DNA from: Anastatus disparis | Taxonomy: Eukaryota; Arthropoda; Insecta; Hymenoptera; Eupelmidae | Assembly: GCA_017163975.1 (NCBI GenBank) | Contig: JAFFSR010000317.1 | Location: 1,110,001-1,174,000, forward strand | DNA length: 64,000 nucleotides | Direction: 5' to 3' | Shown here: positions 33,125 to 44,940 of the stretch, piece after piece | Layout: each line of letters starts with the position of its first letter | How positions within the stretch are numbered: the first letter of the stretch is position 1 | The notes under the pieces: model-generated | Seen by the model: the letters and a program-made list of their open reading frames with translations, nothing else | Databases searched by the model: none | What the model was told of the DNA's origin: nothing | Program-made: the position numbers and the translations under genes

Positions 33125-33955
33125 TTAACGCTTAAGAGCCACTGTGGGTCCAGGGGACCCAAGCTCTTTTTCCACCTCGAATACTGCCCAGTAAAATAGA
33201 TAAAATGGGACTTATGGCGACATTTTACAGTAGTTTAGGAATTAAACTTGAAGTACAGGTAGGTTCAATTAGAATTGGTTCGTTAGTGGATGACTGTCAA
33301 CTGTCCAAAGTAAACGTCTCAAAAGTGTTGGATCTAGCGGACCCAGTATAACTATAGTGTTGTAAAAGAAATTTTTGGAGTCGTTTTTTTTCTATTTTTC
33401 ACTTTTAAATTGTAAAAGTAAGTAAAATATTACCTTATGCGGAAACAGGATTTTTTTTCTAAATTCACTATGAGTTAATCAATATTTTTAATATTATCAG
33501 ATCGCATATAATTTACACTCCCAAACGATTCGAGAACAATTGCTGGAGGATGTAGAGAAACGAGCCGTATTTAGGGATTTTAGATCAAGCAGCGGTAAAT
33601 GCGCACATTTTGTTGGAATGCAAATATAATTTATTAGGAAACACCAATAGCGTGATCGCGGAGAAGTGCCTCTACGCTTTGTCGCTACATTTTGTGCGGG
33701 AATACCTACGAGAGTGCTTCACGACTGCCACAATTAAGTTGGATGTACGAACTCATCAGAAATATACTGGGCTTGAGCGGTAGATTGCGATCCGACAAAG
33801 AGCGTGAGAAACTTCAAAAGAAAAAGAAATGCCTCGTATATCCATCAAAAGCTGGCCAAAAGATATACCAGCAATGCCCTAGCTCTACGCGCTCGATGTG
33901 CGATAAACATCGAACGTATTTAACAACGGAAGGCACTATAGGAATTGAATAGGAA
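33125..33955 (+). pseudogene. piggyBac-like transposase C-terminal relic
   Basis: Open pieces from about 33570 encode ILDQAAVNAHILLECKYN, then HFVREYLREC. After a frame change there is a C-terminal Cys/His-type tail with KAGQKIYQQCPSSTRSMCDKHRTYL (33843-33920). The block of ILD..AVNA.IL, then a helical stretch, then a Cys-rich end is that of piggyBac-like transposases. A TTAA at 33125-33128 followed by GTGGGTCCAGGGGACCC (from 33145) is a candidate left end, but I could not pair it with a right end. Only the C-terminal third is recognisable. Confidence 0.5.
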
Positions 33956-34663
33956 AAGAAATAGTTGCGTAAAATATTTTTACATGCTATCTAGCATTTT
34001 AAGTTATTTTTAAAGCTTGTTTTCATATATGTATATACATTTTTCGTCAAAAAATAACCATTTCTTCATATGAGCTAGCATTTCAGTCTTTCCTTGAAAA
34101 TCGCTCCTTCAATTTGCAAAATAAATATACTTTTTGAAACGCTTACAAAAACCGTAAAATTTTCTTAAAAGTATATGATTTTAAGATTATAAAACAATTT
34201 CTATTTTTTTTAAGTTAAAAATTAAAGAATTATAGCAATTTTTATGAAAAAAATTGTTTTTTGACAATTTTTTTTTTGCATAATTTTTTTCGGATTGTTA
34301 AAAACTTATTTTTTATTTGTAATCGACTTTTTTCAATTAAAATAGGTTTAAATTATACGTAGGAATTTTTCTAATTATTTTAAATAAATTATTTAATTAT
34401 TTATAAAGATTTAAAGACGCCTAGGTCCAATGAACCCAGTATGACTATTACGTCATTCTGTTGAAGTGTGACTGGTGAGGGTGAAAATGTTAATGAATAA
34501 TACTCTTTTTTCTTAAACAATTGCACAGAAAAATGCAGTGGTTCAAAATCCTCAGCAATTTTTATATACTTTATAAAAAGATCCAACTACAATATTCCTT
34601 TGGAATTTTAGTTAATTTTTATTTTTACAGTTATAGAAATTTAAAAAAAAGTTAATTTTTTAA
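33956..34663. other. AT-rich, no gene
   Basis: Contains TCCAATGAACCCAGTATGAC (34428), which resembles GGACCCAGTATAAC at 33340. It may be a piece of the same piggyBac-like element. Otherwise featureless. Confidence 0.4.
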
Positions 34664-35052
34664 TTAAGAGCAGGTCGTATATCTCTGTCCTTTTCTAATT
34701 AAAGAATTAATTTTTTTGCAAAAACTAATTATTATAGCAAAAAATAAGGAGATAGCCCCATCTCGCATAATAAAAAGCAAGATTTTCTTTGATGAGGAAA
34801 AATTATTTTTATCGATTTATTTTGAAGAAAACCTTGAAAAACTCAAAAAATAGAGGTTAGGATGGACAATTCAGTTTTTCAAGGTTTTCTTAAAAACGAA
34901 GCGATAAAAATAATTTTTCCTCATAAAAGAGAATCTTGCTTTTTATTATACGAGATGGGGCTTTCTTCTTATTTTTTGCTACAATTATTAATTTTTGTGA
35001 AAAAATCAATTCTTTGATTAGAAAAGGACAGATATACTCGACCTCCTCTTAA
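34664..35052. mobile_element. Foldback element, TTAAGAG-end family, member 3
   Basis: TTAAGAGCAGGTCGTATATC... and the inverted ...CGACCTCCTCTTAA bracket a 389-bp hairpin. The arms share CTGTCCTTTTCTAAT, AAAAATAAGGAGATAG and GCAAGATTTTCTTTGATGAG. The loop near 34855 contains AGGTTAGGATGGAC. Homologous along its length to the element at 29820-30229. Confidence 0.85.
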
Positions 35053-35599
35053 CAGCCAAAAATTAAGTTATTCAAATTTTTCATGTTGCAAAAGAAAGTT
35101 TTCCGAAAAAGGAAATTTTTGCAAGAGAATTTATTGAATTACAATGCATAGATGATGAGATACGAAGTCTCTAAGTCTAGATTTGATTACAATACTTATA
35201 TTTAAGGTAGAGTATTGTTTTTTTGTGCAATCGATAGTATTTACCTAAGACCTTATACTCATGCAATAGTCTGGGCGCCCAGTGGGCCGTTACCTTTTCA
35301 ATTCTGATGAGTCTAACAAAGCTTTTTTTATGTATTTTTATTCGCTTATTACTAATAGCGATGGAGGATCTCGATCCGAATAGTCAAAAATTTGTCATAA
35401 ACAATTTAATTGTTTAAGGTGGTTCACTCAGTAAGAGAGAGAAAGCTAGCTGTGAGAGAAAGAGATAGCACTCATATGATCCAGTTGCACATGCGCAGCA
35501 ACGTAAATGTGAACGAAACATGCATCGTTTATCTAATAATTACATTTTCAAAACACTTTATCTCTTTAATAAAACGATGAATTTAAGTGAATCTTGTTG
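35053..35599. other. No recognisable gene
   Basis: Mixed sequence including a short GA-rich stretch (35430-35475). No ORF or repeat partner. Confidence 0.45.
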
Positions 35600-36290
35600 G
35601 AAAATGTTCTGCGACCTCTTATTTTAAAGCTTTGATTATAAGCTTGAAAAATAACCTAATTACAAATAATTATTCTAATTCATTACAAGCTTATGTTAAT
35701 TTGAAATTGAAATTTTAGCCAAAAAATTGCATAAATATTTGTTTATAAGCACTTTTAACTTGCTTATAATTAAAATTGTTTCATTAAAATTCCCAGACAT
35801 TATAATACAAATCAAGACAAACATTTTGAGCTAAGCTAGATGTTTCTAAGTTCATTTCTTATCAAAATATAGAGCTTTTACTTGCATGCATCTGAGCGCG
35901 CGGTCAGCTCGCAGCGAACATGACCCTGCATCATTTAAGAATGCCTTGTTGAATGTAACGGGAACGAGGCATTTCGCTGCAAGCTGACCACGCGCTCAGA
36001 TGCACGCAAGTAGAAGCTCTATATTTTGATAAGAAATAAACTTAGAAACATCTAGCTTAGCTCAAAATGTTTGTCTTGATTTGTATTATAATGTCTGGGA
36101 ATTTTAATGAAACAATTTCAATTATAAGCAAGTTAAAAGTGCTTATAAACAAATATTTATGCAATTTTCTGGCTAAAATTTCAATTTCAAATTAACATAA
36201 ACTTGTAATAAATTAGAATAATTATTTGTAATTAGGTTATTTTTCAAGCTTATAATCAAATCTTAAAACAAGAGGTCGTAGAGCTTTTAT
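35600..36290. mobile_element. Foldback element with about 308-bp arms
   Basis: Arm 35611-35918 (GACCTCTTATTTTAAAGC ... CATCTGAGCGCGCGGTCAGC) is the reverse complement of about 35973-36281, with only a few mismatches over about 300 bp. The loop is about 54 bp (CATGACCCTGCATCATTTAAG...). The inner ends are GC-rich (CTGAGCGCGCGG), unlike the rest. No ORF; a hairpin MITE or snap-back duplication. Confidence 0.9.
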
Positions 36291-36322
36291 TTTATACTAG
36301 AAGCTCAGTTATGACCCATTAA

Positions 36323-36692
36323 GGGGAGACACAAGTAAAACACGAAAAAAATGACGTTTTTTAGTTTTAACTTTTGATCCATAGCACCTACAATGTTATC
36401 CATGCGTAATGTTATTCAAAATCATTTAAAGAATCTATAAAATAAATTTCAGCTCGAAATATTAAAAACTGTGGGACTAGTTCCATTTTAACGACTGCTC
36501 GATTCAGTGATAAGTGAGGAAGCGTTAAAATGGAACTAGTCCCACAGTTTTTAATATTTCGAGCTGAAAATTTTTTTATAGATTCTTTAGATGATTTTGA
36601 ACAACATTACGCATGGATAACATTGTAGGTGCTACGGATCAAAACTTAAAACTAAAAAACCTCATTTTTTTGTGTTTTACTTGTGTCTCTCC
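36323..36692. mobile_element. Foldback element with about 170-bp arms
   Basis: Arm 36323-36493 begins GGGGAGACACAAGTAAAACAC and reaches GGGACTAGTTCCATTTTAACG. Arm 36523-36692 is its near-perfect complement, ending TTGTGTCTCTCC. The loop is 30 bp. It lies immediately left of, or inside, the 5' part of the non-LTR element, whose coding sequence resumes about 20 bases later. Confidence 0.9.
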
Positions 36693-36711
36693 ATAAGCGC
36701 TAATGGCACGC

Positions 36712-38660
36712 TGATTTTCGACTATTTTAAACGAAATTAGCAATATTTCCAGCCCTTAGAGGCTCTCTGCCGCAATGTCATTATTGACAAGTTTACGGCT
36801 GTACTGAAGTCTTAGTGGACACTCTCAATGCTCATGTCCTTCTCAAGCTTATTACAATACGGGCTCGTAGTAAACTTTGGGTTTCCAACAGTCTGCGTCT
36901 ACTTATGAAACAGCGTGATCGTGCATATAGTTGGGCGGCTAGATCTAGTCGATCGGCAGATATTGATGAATACAGGGCTTTGAGAAATTCTTTCTCGAAC
37001 AAGCTGGACACAGCTAAATTACTGTATATATCTAATCGCATTGAACAGGCGAACGATTTAAGGGCAAATGGTCAACTCTTCACAAATTGGGTCTTGCCAA
37101 CAAGGCACTTGCCTCTTCTCTTCAATACTTCTCAGCTTCGGCTTTTCTGTCTCATTACTTTGGTATTTCTCGCTGTGGTCCAGCTCTATCTTCAATGAAT
37201 GTCAAGGACACTCTTACAAGGAGAGTGCCCGACCTTCGGGAAACGGATTTGGCTGAAACTGCAGGATATGATTTTTTTATGAAAATAAATGAATCCGTGC
37301 TTTTTCTTTTCTTTAAATAGGCCCCATGGACGGAGATATAGACATTTTTTCGAAAATATAATAAAAAGGAGCATTTATAAGATCTTGAATAACCAAACAA
37401 CTAAGACTTTTACAAAAAAATATATAAAACATAAAAAAAGTACAGATTAAATGCTTTAATTTAAGCTTTGTTAACCTTTAGGGGATGGGAAAGCCACTAT
37501 AGTGGCTTGACCATGGATAGACACTTTACATATTAGTATTTCCCAATATTAGAGACACATATTATGTGTTTTTTATAGAAAATACTGAAAAATTGAAAAT
37601 TCCAGATTCCCCGTCCTCCAAAGGTTAAAAAGCTTCTGTGGTTAAAAAATTGTGTCTAATTGAAACTCACTACATATTTATTAACAATTTTAGCGTGTAA
37701 CATATCATCAGTTTTTATGTTATTTCATTAGCGTATTTTAATCGCCTGTAACTTTTGAACCACAAAAACTTTTTAACGCAACAAAGCCTAAATTGAAGCA
37801 TTTAATCTGCACTTTATTTTATTTTTTATACATTTTTTTTGTAAGAGTCTTAGTTGTTTGGTTATTCAAGATCTTATAAATGCTCCTTTTTATTATATTT
37901 TCGAAAAAATGTCTATGTCTCTGTCTATAGGGCCTATTTAAAGAAAAAAAAATCACGGGTTAATTTTTTTTTATCAAAAATCATATTTCGCAGTTTCAGC
38001 CAAATACCTTTCCCGAAGATCGGATACTCTCCTTGTTAGTATTCTTTCATCTGACTCAGTCATGGTTTTTGAGTTTCATAAAGTGAGCCCTGAGATGGTC
38101 AGCAATCTCATCGCTGCAGCGGAATCTCGGTCTTCAGGTGTAGATGGTGTCACGGTGTCGATGCTTAAGTTAGCTGCTTAATCCTTTGCTGAACTGTTAA
38201 CTCATTTAGTTAATGCTTCCTTGAAACTTCCAGCCTTTCCATCTAGCTAAAAGAAGGTCTGTTTACTCCTTCTTGCCAAGATAAGGACCATGGACACTCC
38301 GGGTTTAACCTAGGCTGACTGTCAGATTATGTCAAAGATCCAGGAGAGGGTACGTAAACGTTAGCTTCTCAATTACATCAATGTAAATAATTTGCTTAAT
38401 GAGCATCAGGCAGGTTTTCGAGCGCGTTACAGCACGCAGACAGAACTCTTTAACATCCTAAAGAACGCTCGCACTGCTATTGATAGGAAAAAGTTGACAG
38501 CCCTTCTCCTGTTTGTTTTTTCAAAAGCCTTTAATGTGGTTACCTTCAGAACCGTACGTAAGCAATTAAACATCCAGTGAGTGGCTTGAAAGGCGAGTTG
38601 GTGCTCTTAAACACAGGTGCACCACAGGGCAGTGTGTTGGGCCTCTGCTCTTCTCTATTT
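36712..38660 (+). mobile_element. Non-LTR retrotransposon relic (Jockey/I-like)
   Basis: The plus-strand coding signal starts in the region between endonuclease and RT (ALCRNVIIDKFTAVLKSLVD, then RARSKLWVSNSLRLLMKQRDRAY). It is interrupted by an 819-bp MITE and resumes in RT. RT blocks: FEFHKVSPEMVSNLI...SSGVDGVTV, RVRKR...LLNEHQAGFRARYSTQTELFNIL near 38390, FVFSKAFNVV near 38515 and the NTGAPQGSVLGP block near 38615. The YADD-containing part and the 3' end are missing after about 38660. Stops and frameshifts are frequent. The endonuclease is missing upstream, where a foldback element lies. Confidence 0.8.
37217..38035. mobile_element. 819-bp inverted-repeat MITE with TTA target duplication
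   Basis: CAAGGAGAGTGCCCGACC (37217) and its complement ending GGATACTCTCCTTG (38035) are flanked by TTA on both sides (37214-37216, 38036-38038), a duplication typical of PIF/Harbinger-type elements. The arms of about 250 bp share CTTCGGGAAACGGAT, AAAAAGGAGCATTTATAAGAT and CTTTAATTTAAGC. The unique centre (37480-37790) includes AGCCACTATAGTGGCT, a short palindrome. It interrupts the non-LTR frame. A half copy lies at 15288-15600. Confidence 0.85.
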
Positions 38661-39624
38661 CCATTGTGTTATTAAAATCTCTCTCGGGGAATCTCTCTTA
38701 AAAATCTCTCTCTGTAAATCTTTGCTCCAGGAGATCCTCTAGCAATCCAAAAATAATCTATGCGCCAAACACCGTTACCACGAAAAAAACTTTAATATGA
38801 CACGAGGACGACAACAGAATGAATGTTCAATGACCACTTCCTTTTTTTTCGTTTCTTCGTGCTCTTCTAATTTCTTCTACTCCAATCACTGCTTCTCGTT
38901 TCTAATCTGAGTTTTTCATTAGTCTTTTATCATTTTCTCTCTGCTACACAGATACGCTCAAAGTACACGCAGATGAAAAAAAAGAATCAGGATTACAATA
39001 TAATCATCTCTACAGTCAGTTTTTCTCTAGTTCCTAATTTTAGCTACTGCAGGAGTTATTTTAATTTATTCTATTAATTATAACACCTGTCATTACGCAA
39101 TTCTTCTTTAGATAATTTTTATATTCATTTTTAATCAAATTTTCAATCCTTTTCTAACCTGTTACATGCCTATAGGTTTATTTCTATTTACACATAGATA
39201 GAAAGTACGCATATATATCTCTCTATATTAAATAGTTATATAAAAAAAATATACCTCCTCTCCTACCCCTCATTATTCCTTCTCCTATTTTGTATGCTTC
39301 AAACATCACAATTCACCCCTCAAAATAATGTAAGAATCTGTCTAGAAATGATCTTTTTTGAAAAAAAAGACACCTTTCAGTACCCAAGTCACCCTTTTTG
39401 CTACCCCTCATACATCACTCATACACCCCTCAGATAATTTAGCTAAATACACCTTATTTTACCAATGCATTTGTTACTCATTCCCTATACCACTAATACC
39501 ACCCTTCCCACTACTATCCCTCCACTACTACCCGTCATTATATTTCTCTTCTCCTTAAAAAATCACAAGTCACCTCTCAAAATAACGTAAAAATGTCTCT
39601 TGGAATTTCTTCTTTTTTAAAGAA
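38661..39624. other. No recognisable gene
   Basis: Pyrimidine-rich plus strand from 39230 to 39560 (CTCCTACCCCTC, TACACCCCTCA repeats). The plus frame at 39358-39558 is Ser/Pro-rich for that reason. Nothing else is seen. Confidence 0.5.
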
Positions 39625-40270
39625 TAAAAAACGCTGCCAAGTGCTTTGGCGGAATGCTTTCTCATAGAGCTCTTTGAGTTTCATTAATTTTTTTATATTT
39701 ATTTAAATGTGATTTTAATATTAAAAAATTGTCTAACATTAATATTTACTCATATTGTACTTTATAAATTTTGAACATATATGCTAGCTGTTTGCTTTTT
39801 CAACATTTATAATTTATTTGAAATCATTAAGTAATACAAAAAAATTTGTTCTATTGAAAAAATGATATAATGTAATAATAAAAACAATGATCACAACAAA
39901 ATTTCTAATCTTAACCACGGTAAGAAAGAAGATAAATATATAATAAAAATTTTAATGAAAAATTTCAAAATGCTTTTAAATTAAAACTGCGCTGAGAAAA
40001 TCAGTTTTTCAAGACTTGTTTTCTTCAGAAATAACTTGCATACAAATTTTGGGGCAAATCTATGGAATAGTAGTACGCTAAGAAAATCAGTTTTCAAAAA
40101 ATTTTTTTCTTTTAGCAGTCAAAAATAAGAATTGAAACTGCGCTGAGAAAATTAGTTTTCCAAATCTTTTCTTCTTCAGATAGTAGCAAATAACTTGCAT
40201 ACAAATTTTGAAGCAAATCCATCTAATGGTTTTCGTGAAATAGAAAAACTGATATATTTATTATTACATT
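39625..40270 (-). mobile_element. HINE/Helentron-like element, copy B (truncated)
   Basis: Starts AAAAAACGCTGCCAAGTGC with the terminal hairpin CTGCCAAGTGCTTTGGCGG, then GCTTTCTCATAGAGCTC. It then matches 55335-55620 for about 285 bp with only scattered differences. Beyond 39960 it holds three degenerate internal units (TTAAAACTGCGCTGAGAAAATCAG). It stops near 40270, before the other terminus. Confidence 0.8.
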
Positions 40271-41329
40271 AATCGCGAAAGAGAGAAATGTCTTATGGAT
40301 ATATTTGAGTGAGCGTTTTTTTTACTTGTTCAACTTCGTAATTATTAATATCTGTAATTTTTTCTTCTTCTTCTCCTTCTAATATTATTTCCATTTATTA
40401 AAAAATAATTTAATTTATAATATTTAATAATGATTATAATTAAAGACTTAATTTAATGTAATAATACAAGTCAACATCTAAATCAGTAGTACTATTATAA
40501 ATTTTCAAGAGCTACTAATACTAAAACGTCGAGACGCTCCTCTTATACTTTGAATTATATTGAATTGGTTACATTTGCTTTAAATTCAAACAGTGAAAAT
40601 AGTGTAGATTTTGAAACAATATCCTTAATATTGTTTATTTCTGTTAATTTTATTAGAAAAAAAATTTTCTCTTATTATCAATGAAAGAGTTAGGAAAGCC
40701 AACTTTCTTCAATTTATAATTTTTCTAAAATTCCTACAGTTCATTGTAGCTCGTTAAAATAATTGATGGAACCCACAAACTCTCAAATTTTTAATAATTT
40801 AAAAACCAAGCAAGTTGTCAAAACTTTTTATGGTATCATTAAATTGGATTATTTTTCATGAACAATTTGAAAAATTTCGGTTCATATAAGAAAATTAAGG
40901 AATTTAAATCAAACGTGAAATCAGCAGCATTATCATCAGGATTAGATTAAGTTGTACAACTGGTTGATGTCAGATTTTATTATATCAGTTACGTATAATA
41001 ATAAATAATAAAAAAGAAAAAAAAAAGAAAATAAAGGGTATATAGCATATATCTGTAATTTTAGATAAATCAAAAAGATAACAGTGAAAGAAAGGCTAAC
41101 TGGAACTGTAAGCAATCATCTTCTCGAGAAAAATAATGGGGAGCAAAGGTGTTGTGTAGCACAATATTACAAGTAAGATGATTATAAGAATGAGAGCACG
41201 AAATTGTGAATCAACCAATTAGTAATAAAGGAAATAGTTATAAATATTTGTTAGCAATCCCTAAGGAAGTTAATAAGGGAGTAGTTTTTTGATATCAGCA
41301 CAACTAGTAATATAAGTTGAAACATCGAG
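40271..41329 (+). other. Upstream region of errantivirus-like element 2, LTR not identified
   Basis: A leader and 5' LTR are expected here, but I found no match to the sequence downstream of 51.1 kb. CTGGAACTGTAAG at about 41099 could hold a TGG-starting primer site; this is unproven. The first Gag codons contain GAGGGTAATA (41343), a possible splice donor for downstream subgenomic mRNAs. Confidence 0.3.
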
Positions 41330-42690
41330 ATGAGCCCCCTGGAGGGTAATAATACCACTGCGGCTGACGAATCATTGAGGATGTTGAGTGCAATGGCTAA
41401 CAGCTTCACTCTCAATAGCGCCTTAACAGGACTACGAAACTTCAATGGTAGTAACATGCCTTTGAAGGACTTTATACAGGACGTGAGAAACGGGAAGGTG
41501 TATGTACCTGCGAAATGTGAGGGCCAGTATGTACAAGCAGTACTAAGTAAATTACAAGAATGTGCCTGTGATTGTACTTATAGGTACACTTTTGACACGG
41601 TGAATGAATTAATAACCCATCTGAAGACTCGTTTCGCTCCAGGAAAAAAACTACACCCACTATACGACAAAAATGAATGATTTACGCATGAAACAAGGAA
41701 AAACGGTAGGAAGGTTCTATGACCGGCTTACCATTTTATTAAGTGGAGCGAAAACAGCACTCGCAGAGGAAATACCGGACTTAACCCCAGCGAACCTCAC
41801 TAATATGATTAAGCCTTTGGAAATGATGGCCAAAGACATTTTCATTCGGAGTCTGCCTGCTGATATAGCCGTTCAAGTGGACGGGCGTAACCCCGCTACT
41901 TTACAAGAAGCTTACAAGGATGCAGTAAGAGTAGAAATTTGGATAATAGCACAAATTATTCCAGATACTAGGTATAAATTTAATAGAAAGTCTCAAGTAC
42001 AGAACTGGGAGAATACTGAGTTCTCAGCAGCAAATCCTTTGAATCAACGGTTTAACAATTGGCATGCAAGGCCCATGACACAATCATTTAACGTAAGCCA
42101 TGTACAACAATCTCTGCCTAGAAGACTAGACAGTCCAACTCAAATGAACCCAAACAGTTCGAGAAGAATCAACTACAATATTCAAACTAACGGATCATTT
42201 AGAAGCATGCAAGAATATAGGCCACCTCCTCGTTTTAACCATGATTATGCTAGGAGAGATTACGCAAGACATAATGAACAACCGTTAGATTACCAAGTTA
42301 ATCGACCTTACATGGCACAGCAGAATCGAACATTTGCACAGGATCCGAGGTTATTTAATCCATATAGTCAACCACAACAGTATGAAACCGAATTTACTAA
42401 TAACCAGTATCGTGAATATCGACAACCCTTCAATTAAGGCAATCGTAATACCAATTTTCAACAAACAAGCATCGGCCATCGAAAACCAAACACCTTTAAG
42501 CCAAGACTCTGCTGAACAGAATGCTCATAATAATCCATATAATCCTTTAAACTCGCATGTGGCTCGTTGCAATAACGAGATGACGAGCCAAAACAGACTC
42601 ACTATTGCCTCATCACCGAGACAAGAAAGGAAGAATCAGGAGAACCATTCACGGATGAGGCAATTACCAAGACCCAAAATCCAATCATGA
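41330..42690 (+). pseudogene. gag: Gag, element 2
   Basis: The first frame (from ATG 41330) encodes a helical N-terminus with LRNFNGSNMPLKDFIQDVRNG and VNELITHLKTRFAPGK, the counterpart of the DFIQDIENG and LKEHLKNRFALSR blocks of element 1. A frameshift near 41665 leads into 41673-42437 (RMKQGKTVGRFYDRL, IRSLPADIAVQV), then an Asn/Gln/Arg/Tyr-rich tail with repeated RRDYARH and RPYMAQQNR. A second frameshift near 42400 continues the tail to about 42690. There is no CCHC zinc knuckle, as expected for errantiviruses. Gag would form the particle shell. Confidence 0.8.
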
Positions 42691-43130
42691 TAATGGAAAA
42701 TCCGCAACAAGAATTGATACGTATAAAGGAATTGTCAACAGCAATGCCGAACCCGATGAACCCACCGCAATAAGACTACATGTACCAGAAGGGAAAAATC
42801 CTTGGCTGACTTTTATGATTGACAACGGTGCTGCTGTAAATTTAATAAAATATAGTGCAGTAGATGGAGAGGTACTATATGACCCCAACGAGGCTACCGA
42901 ACTTAGTGGTATCACAGACAAATGCATTAAGACTTATGGAACCACTTATCTCACGTTAAGGGAATGACCCGCGAAATTTCACATCGTAAATTGTAATTTC
43001 CTAACAGAATAGGATAGACTAATAGGACGAAGATACCTGAAGCAAGAGAAAGCTGTGATATCTTATTATAACCACGCCCTCTTGATTTCAGGAGATGTGG
43101 TGCATCCGATACCTTTTATAGGGAAGGAAA
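42691..43130 (+). pseudogene. pol: Aspartic protease, element 2
   Basis: ATRLHVPEG-like lead, then the active-site block FMIDNGAAVNLIKYS (42814-42858), with Asn where the family has Thr or Ser after the catalytic Asp. Next come EATELSGITDK, a flap-side segment YGTTYLTL ended by a TGA (42965-42967), and YYNHALLISGDVVHPIPF. The order matches the remnant in element 1 (ITVTGIS, HEAILGSSYF, PIDPIPF). It would cleave Gag-Pol. Confidence 0.7.
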
Positions 43131-43352
43131 TGAGTGATCACGCAGATACGAATGAAGCGACACAAGGAAGATCATGTATAGACTCTTTAATCACTACGAA
43201 GGAGACGAGTAGCAAAGACGATGACTCTTATTCGGTAGAGTCGGATAAAAACAAGACAGATTCACAAAAATATCATCTTAAGGGGAGAACTAGACAGATT
43301 TTAGAGATAAAACTCAATCACTCAAATTTAAAAGAAGGATATTTGCCATTAA

Positions 43353-44940
43353 TTGATGTCAGCAATGAAAAAGGTTTTGATAGGAGAAGGAATCGTTGCT
43401 AACAACAATGGGGTATGCAGGGTCATGGCAATCAACACAGGGGAAGAGGATACATTTATAACTATAAATCCCCGGGACTTGTTACCGTTTGAATACGTAA
43501 ATCCTGATTTTTATTTGGAGTCTTCCTCCGGAGAAGAAACTACTCAAATAACCATAATAAATATCAAAGGTTTCGAACATTACTAGACATAATAAGTATG
43601 GACCATTTGAACCAAGAAGAAAGAAAACACGTCGAAGACCTATTAATGGATTGCAATGATGTGTTTTTATTACTAGGAGACCCGTTGTCAGTCACACATC
43701 TAACCGAACATCGAATACCTACAACGGATGAAACTCCCACAAATATTAAACAATACAGACATCCGCCAATCCACAAACGAGTAATCAAGGATGAGGTAGA
43801 GAAAAAGCTTAAGGGTGGAATAATTGAACCTTCCTTCTCACCAGGCAACAACCCTGAAATAATGGTACCAAAGAAACCAGATAAATGTGGGAATCCTCGT
43901 TGGCGCATGGTTATTGACTTCCGGAACCTGAACAACAAGACAATTGAGGACGCTTACCCATTATCAAATATCACGGACATCTTGGACTAGTTATGAGGAT
44001 CCGTGTATTTTTCAGTGTTCGGTCTCGCGCATGGGTATCAGCAGCTATCCTTACATAAGGCAGGTCAATGGAAAAGTGCTTTCACAACACCCAACGGACA
44101 CTATCAGTACAGCAGACTCCTGGAGAGCCTCAAGGATGCGCCCTCTACGTTTCAGCGTTTAATCGACAAAATCTTGTTAGAGCTACAAAACATTGAAATG
44201 CTAGTATACTTGGATGACGCCATAATTTATTCACGGAACCTACATGATTATGACGGAAAGACCCGAAACTTTTTCAATTGATGTCGAGAAGCGCATCTCG
44301 TATTGCAGCCCAAAAAGGTTGAATTCTTAAGAAAGGAAGTAACCTTCCTAGAACACATCATCAGCGAACGTAGTAGAACCAGACTCAGGAAAGATAAGAG
44401 CAGTGCAGAACTTCCCTACCCCTAAAACACCAAAGGATGTTCGACAGTTTTTAGGGTTGGCTGGCTACTACAGACGTTTTATGAAAGATTTTTCAAAACT
44501 GGCTAGACCTTTGTCTAATCTACTAAAGGAGGAACTGATGATAATACAAAATACTGATTTTTCCCGATTTCGACAAGACCTTTACCCTAACTACCGATGC
44601 CTCAGATTATGCAATAGGGGCGGTGCTTAGTCAAGAAAAAATGGAATTTGACCACCCGGGAGCATATCTATCACGATTGCTAAATGCCGCCGAGCGAAAC
44701 TATTGCACCACTGATAAGAAGTGTTTAGCTGCTTTGTACGCTATGCATCATTTCCAACCTTATTTATTAGGCAAGGAATTTATATTGCAAGCTGACCATA
44801 AATCACTGAACTAGATGCATAACCAAAAGACGCTGGACAACGACTCATGCGATGTATGTTGAAATTTACCGACTACACTTATAAGTTACGTTATAAACTG
44901 GAGAAATTAAATACTAACGCGGATGCATTGCCACGAAATC
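43353..44940 (+). pseudogene. pol: Reverse transcriptase and RNase H, element 2
   Basis: N-terminal AINTGEEDTFITINPRDLLPFE (43430-43495), aligning with element 1. RT: EHRIPTTDETP, NPRWRMVIDFRNLNNKT, then YFSVFGLAHGYQQ (44004-44042), where the first catalytic Asp is Gly, DAPSTFQRLIDK and the intact box LVYLDDAIIYS (44201-44233). VRQFLGLAGYYRRFM follows at 44440. RNase H: TTDASDYAIGAVLSQ near 44595, CTTDKKCLAALYA (44704-44742), where the expected Glu-Lys-Glu is altered, ADHKSLN, and a closing NTNADALPRNP at 44912-44944. At least four stops or frameshifts (43988, near 44170, 44281, 44813). Confidence 0.88.

Noticed and set aside
37068..37400. Several short ORFs around the non-LTR/MITE junction
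   Set aside because: They cross the MITE boundary or lie in its arms; only the RT-related frames have support.
40271..41329. Search for a 5' LTR of element 2 matching 51.1-51.8 kb
   Set aside because: I found no matching pair by eye, so no LTR is annotated; an alignment of these two intervals would decide.
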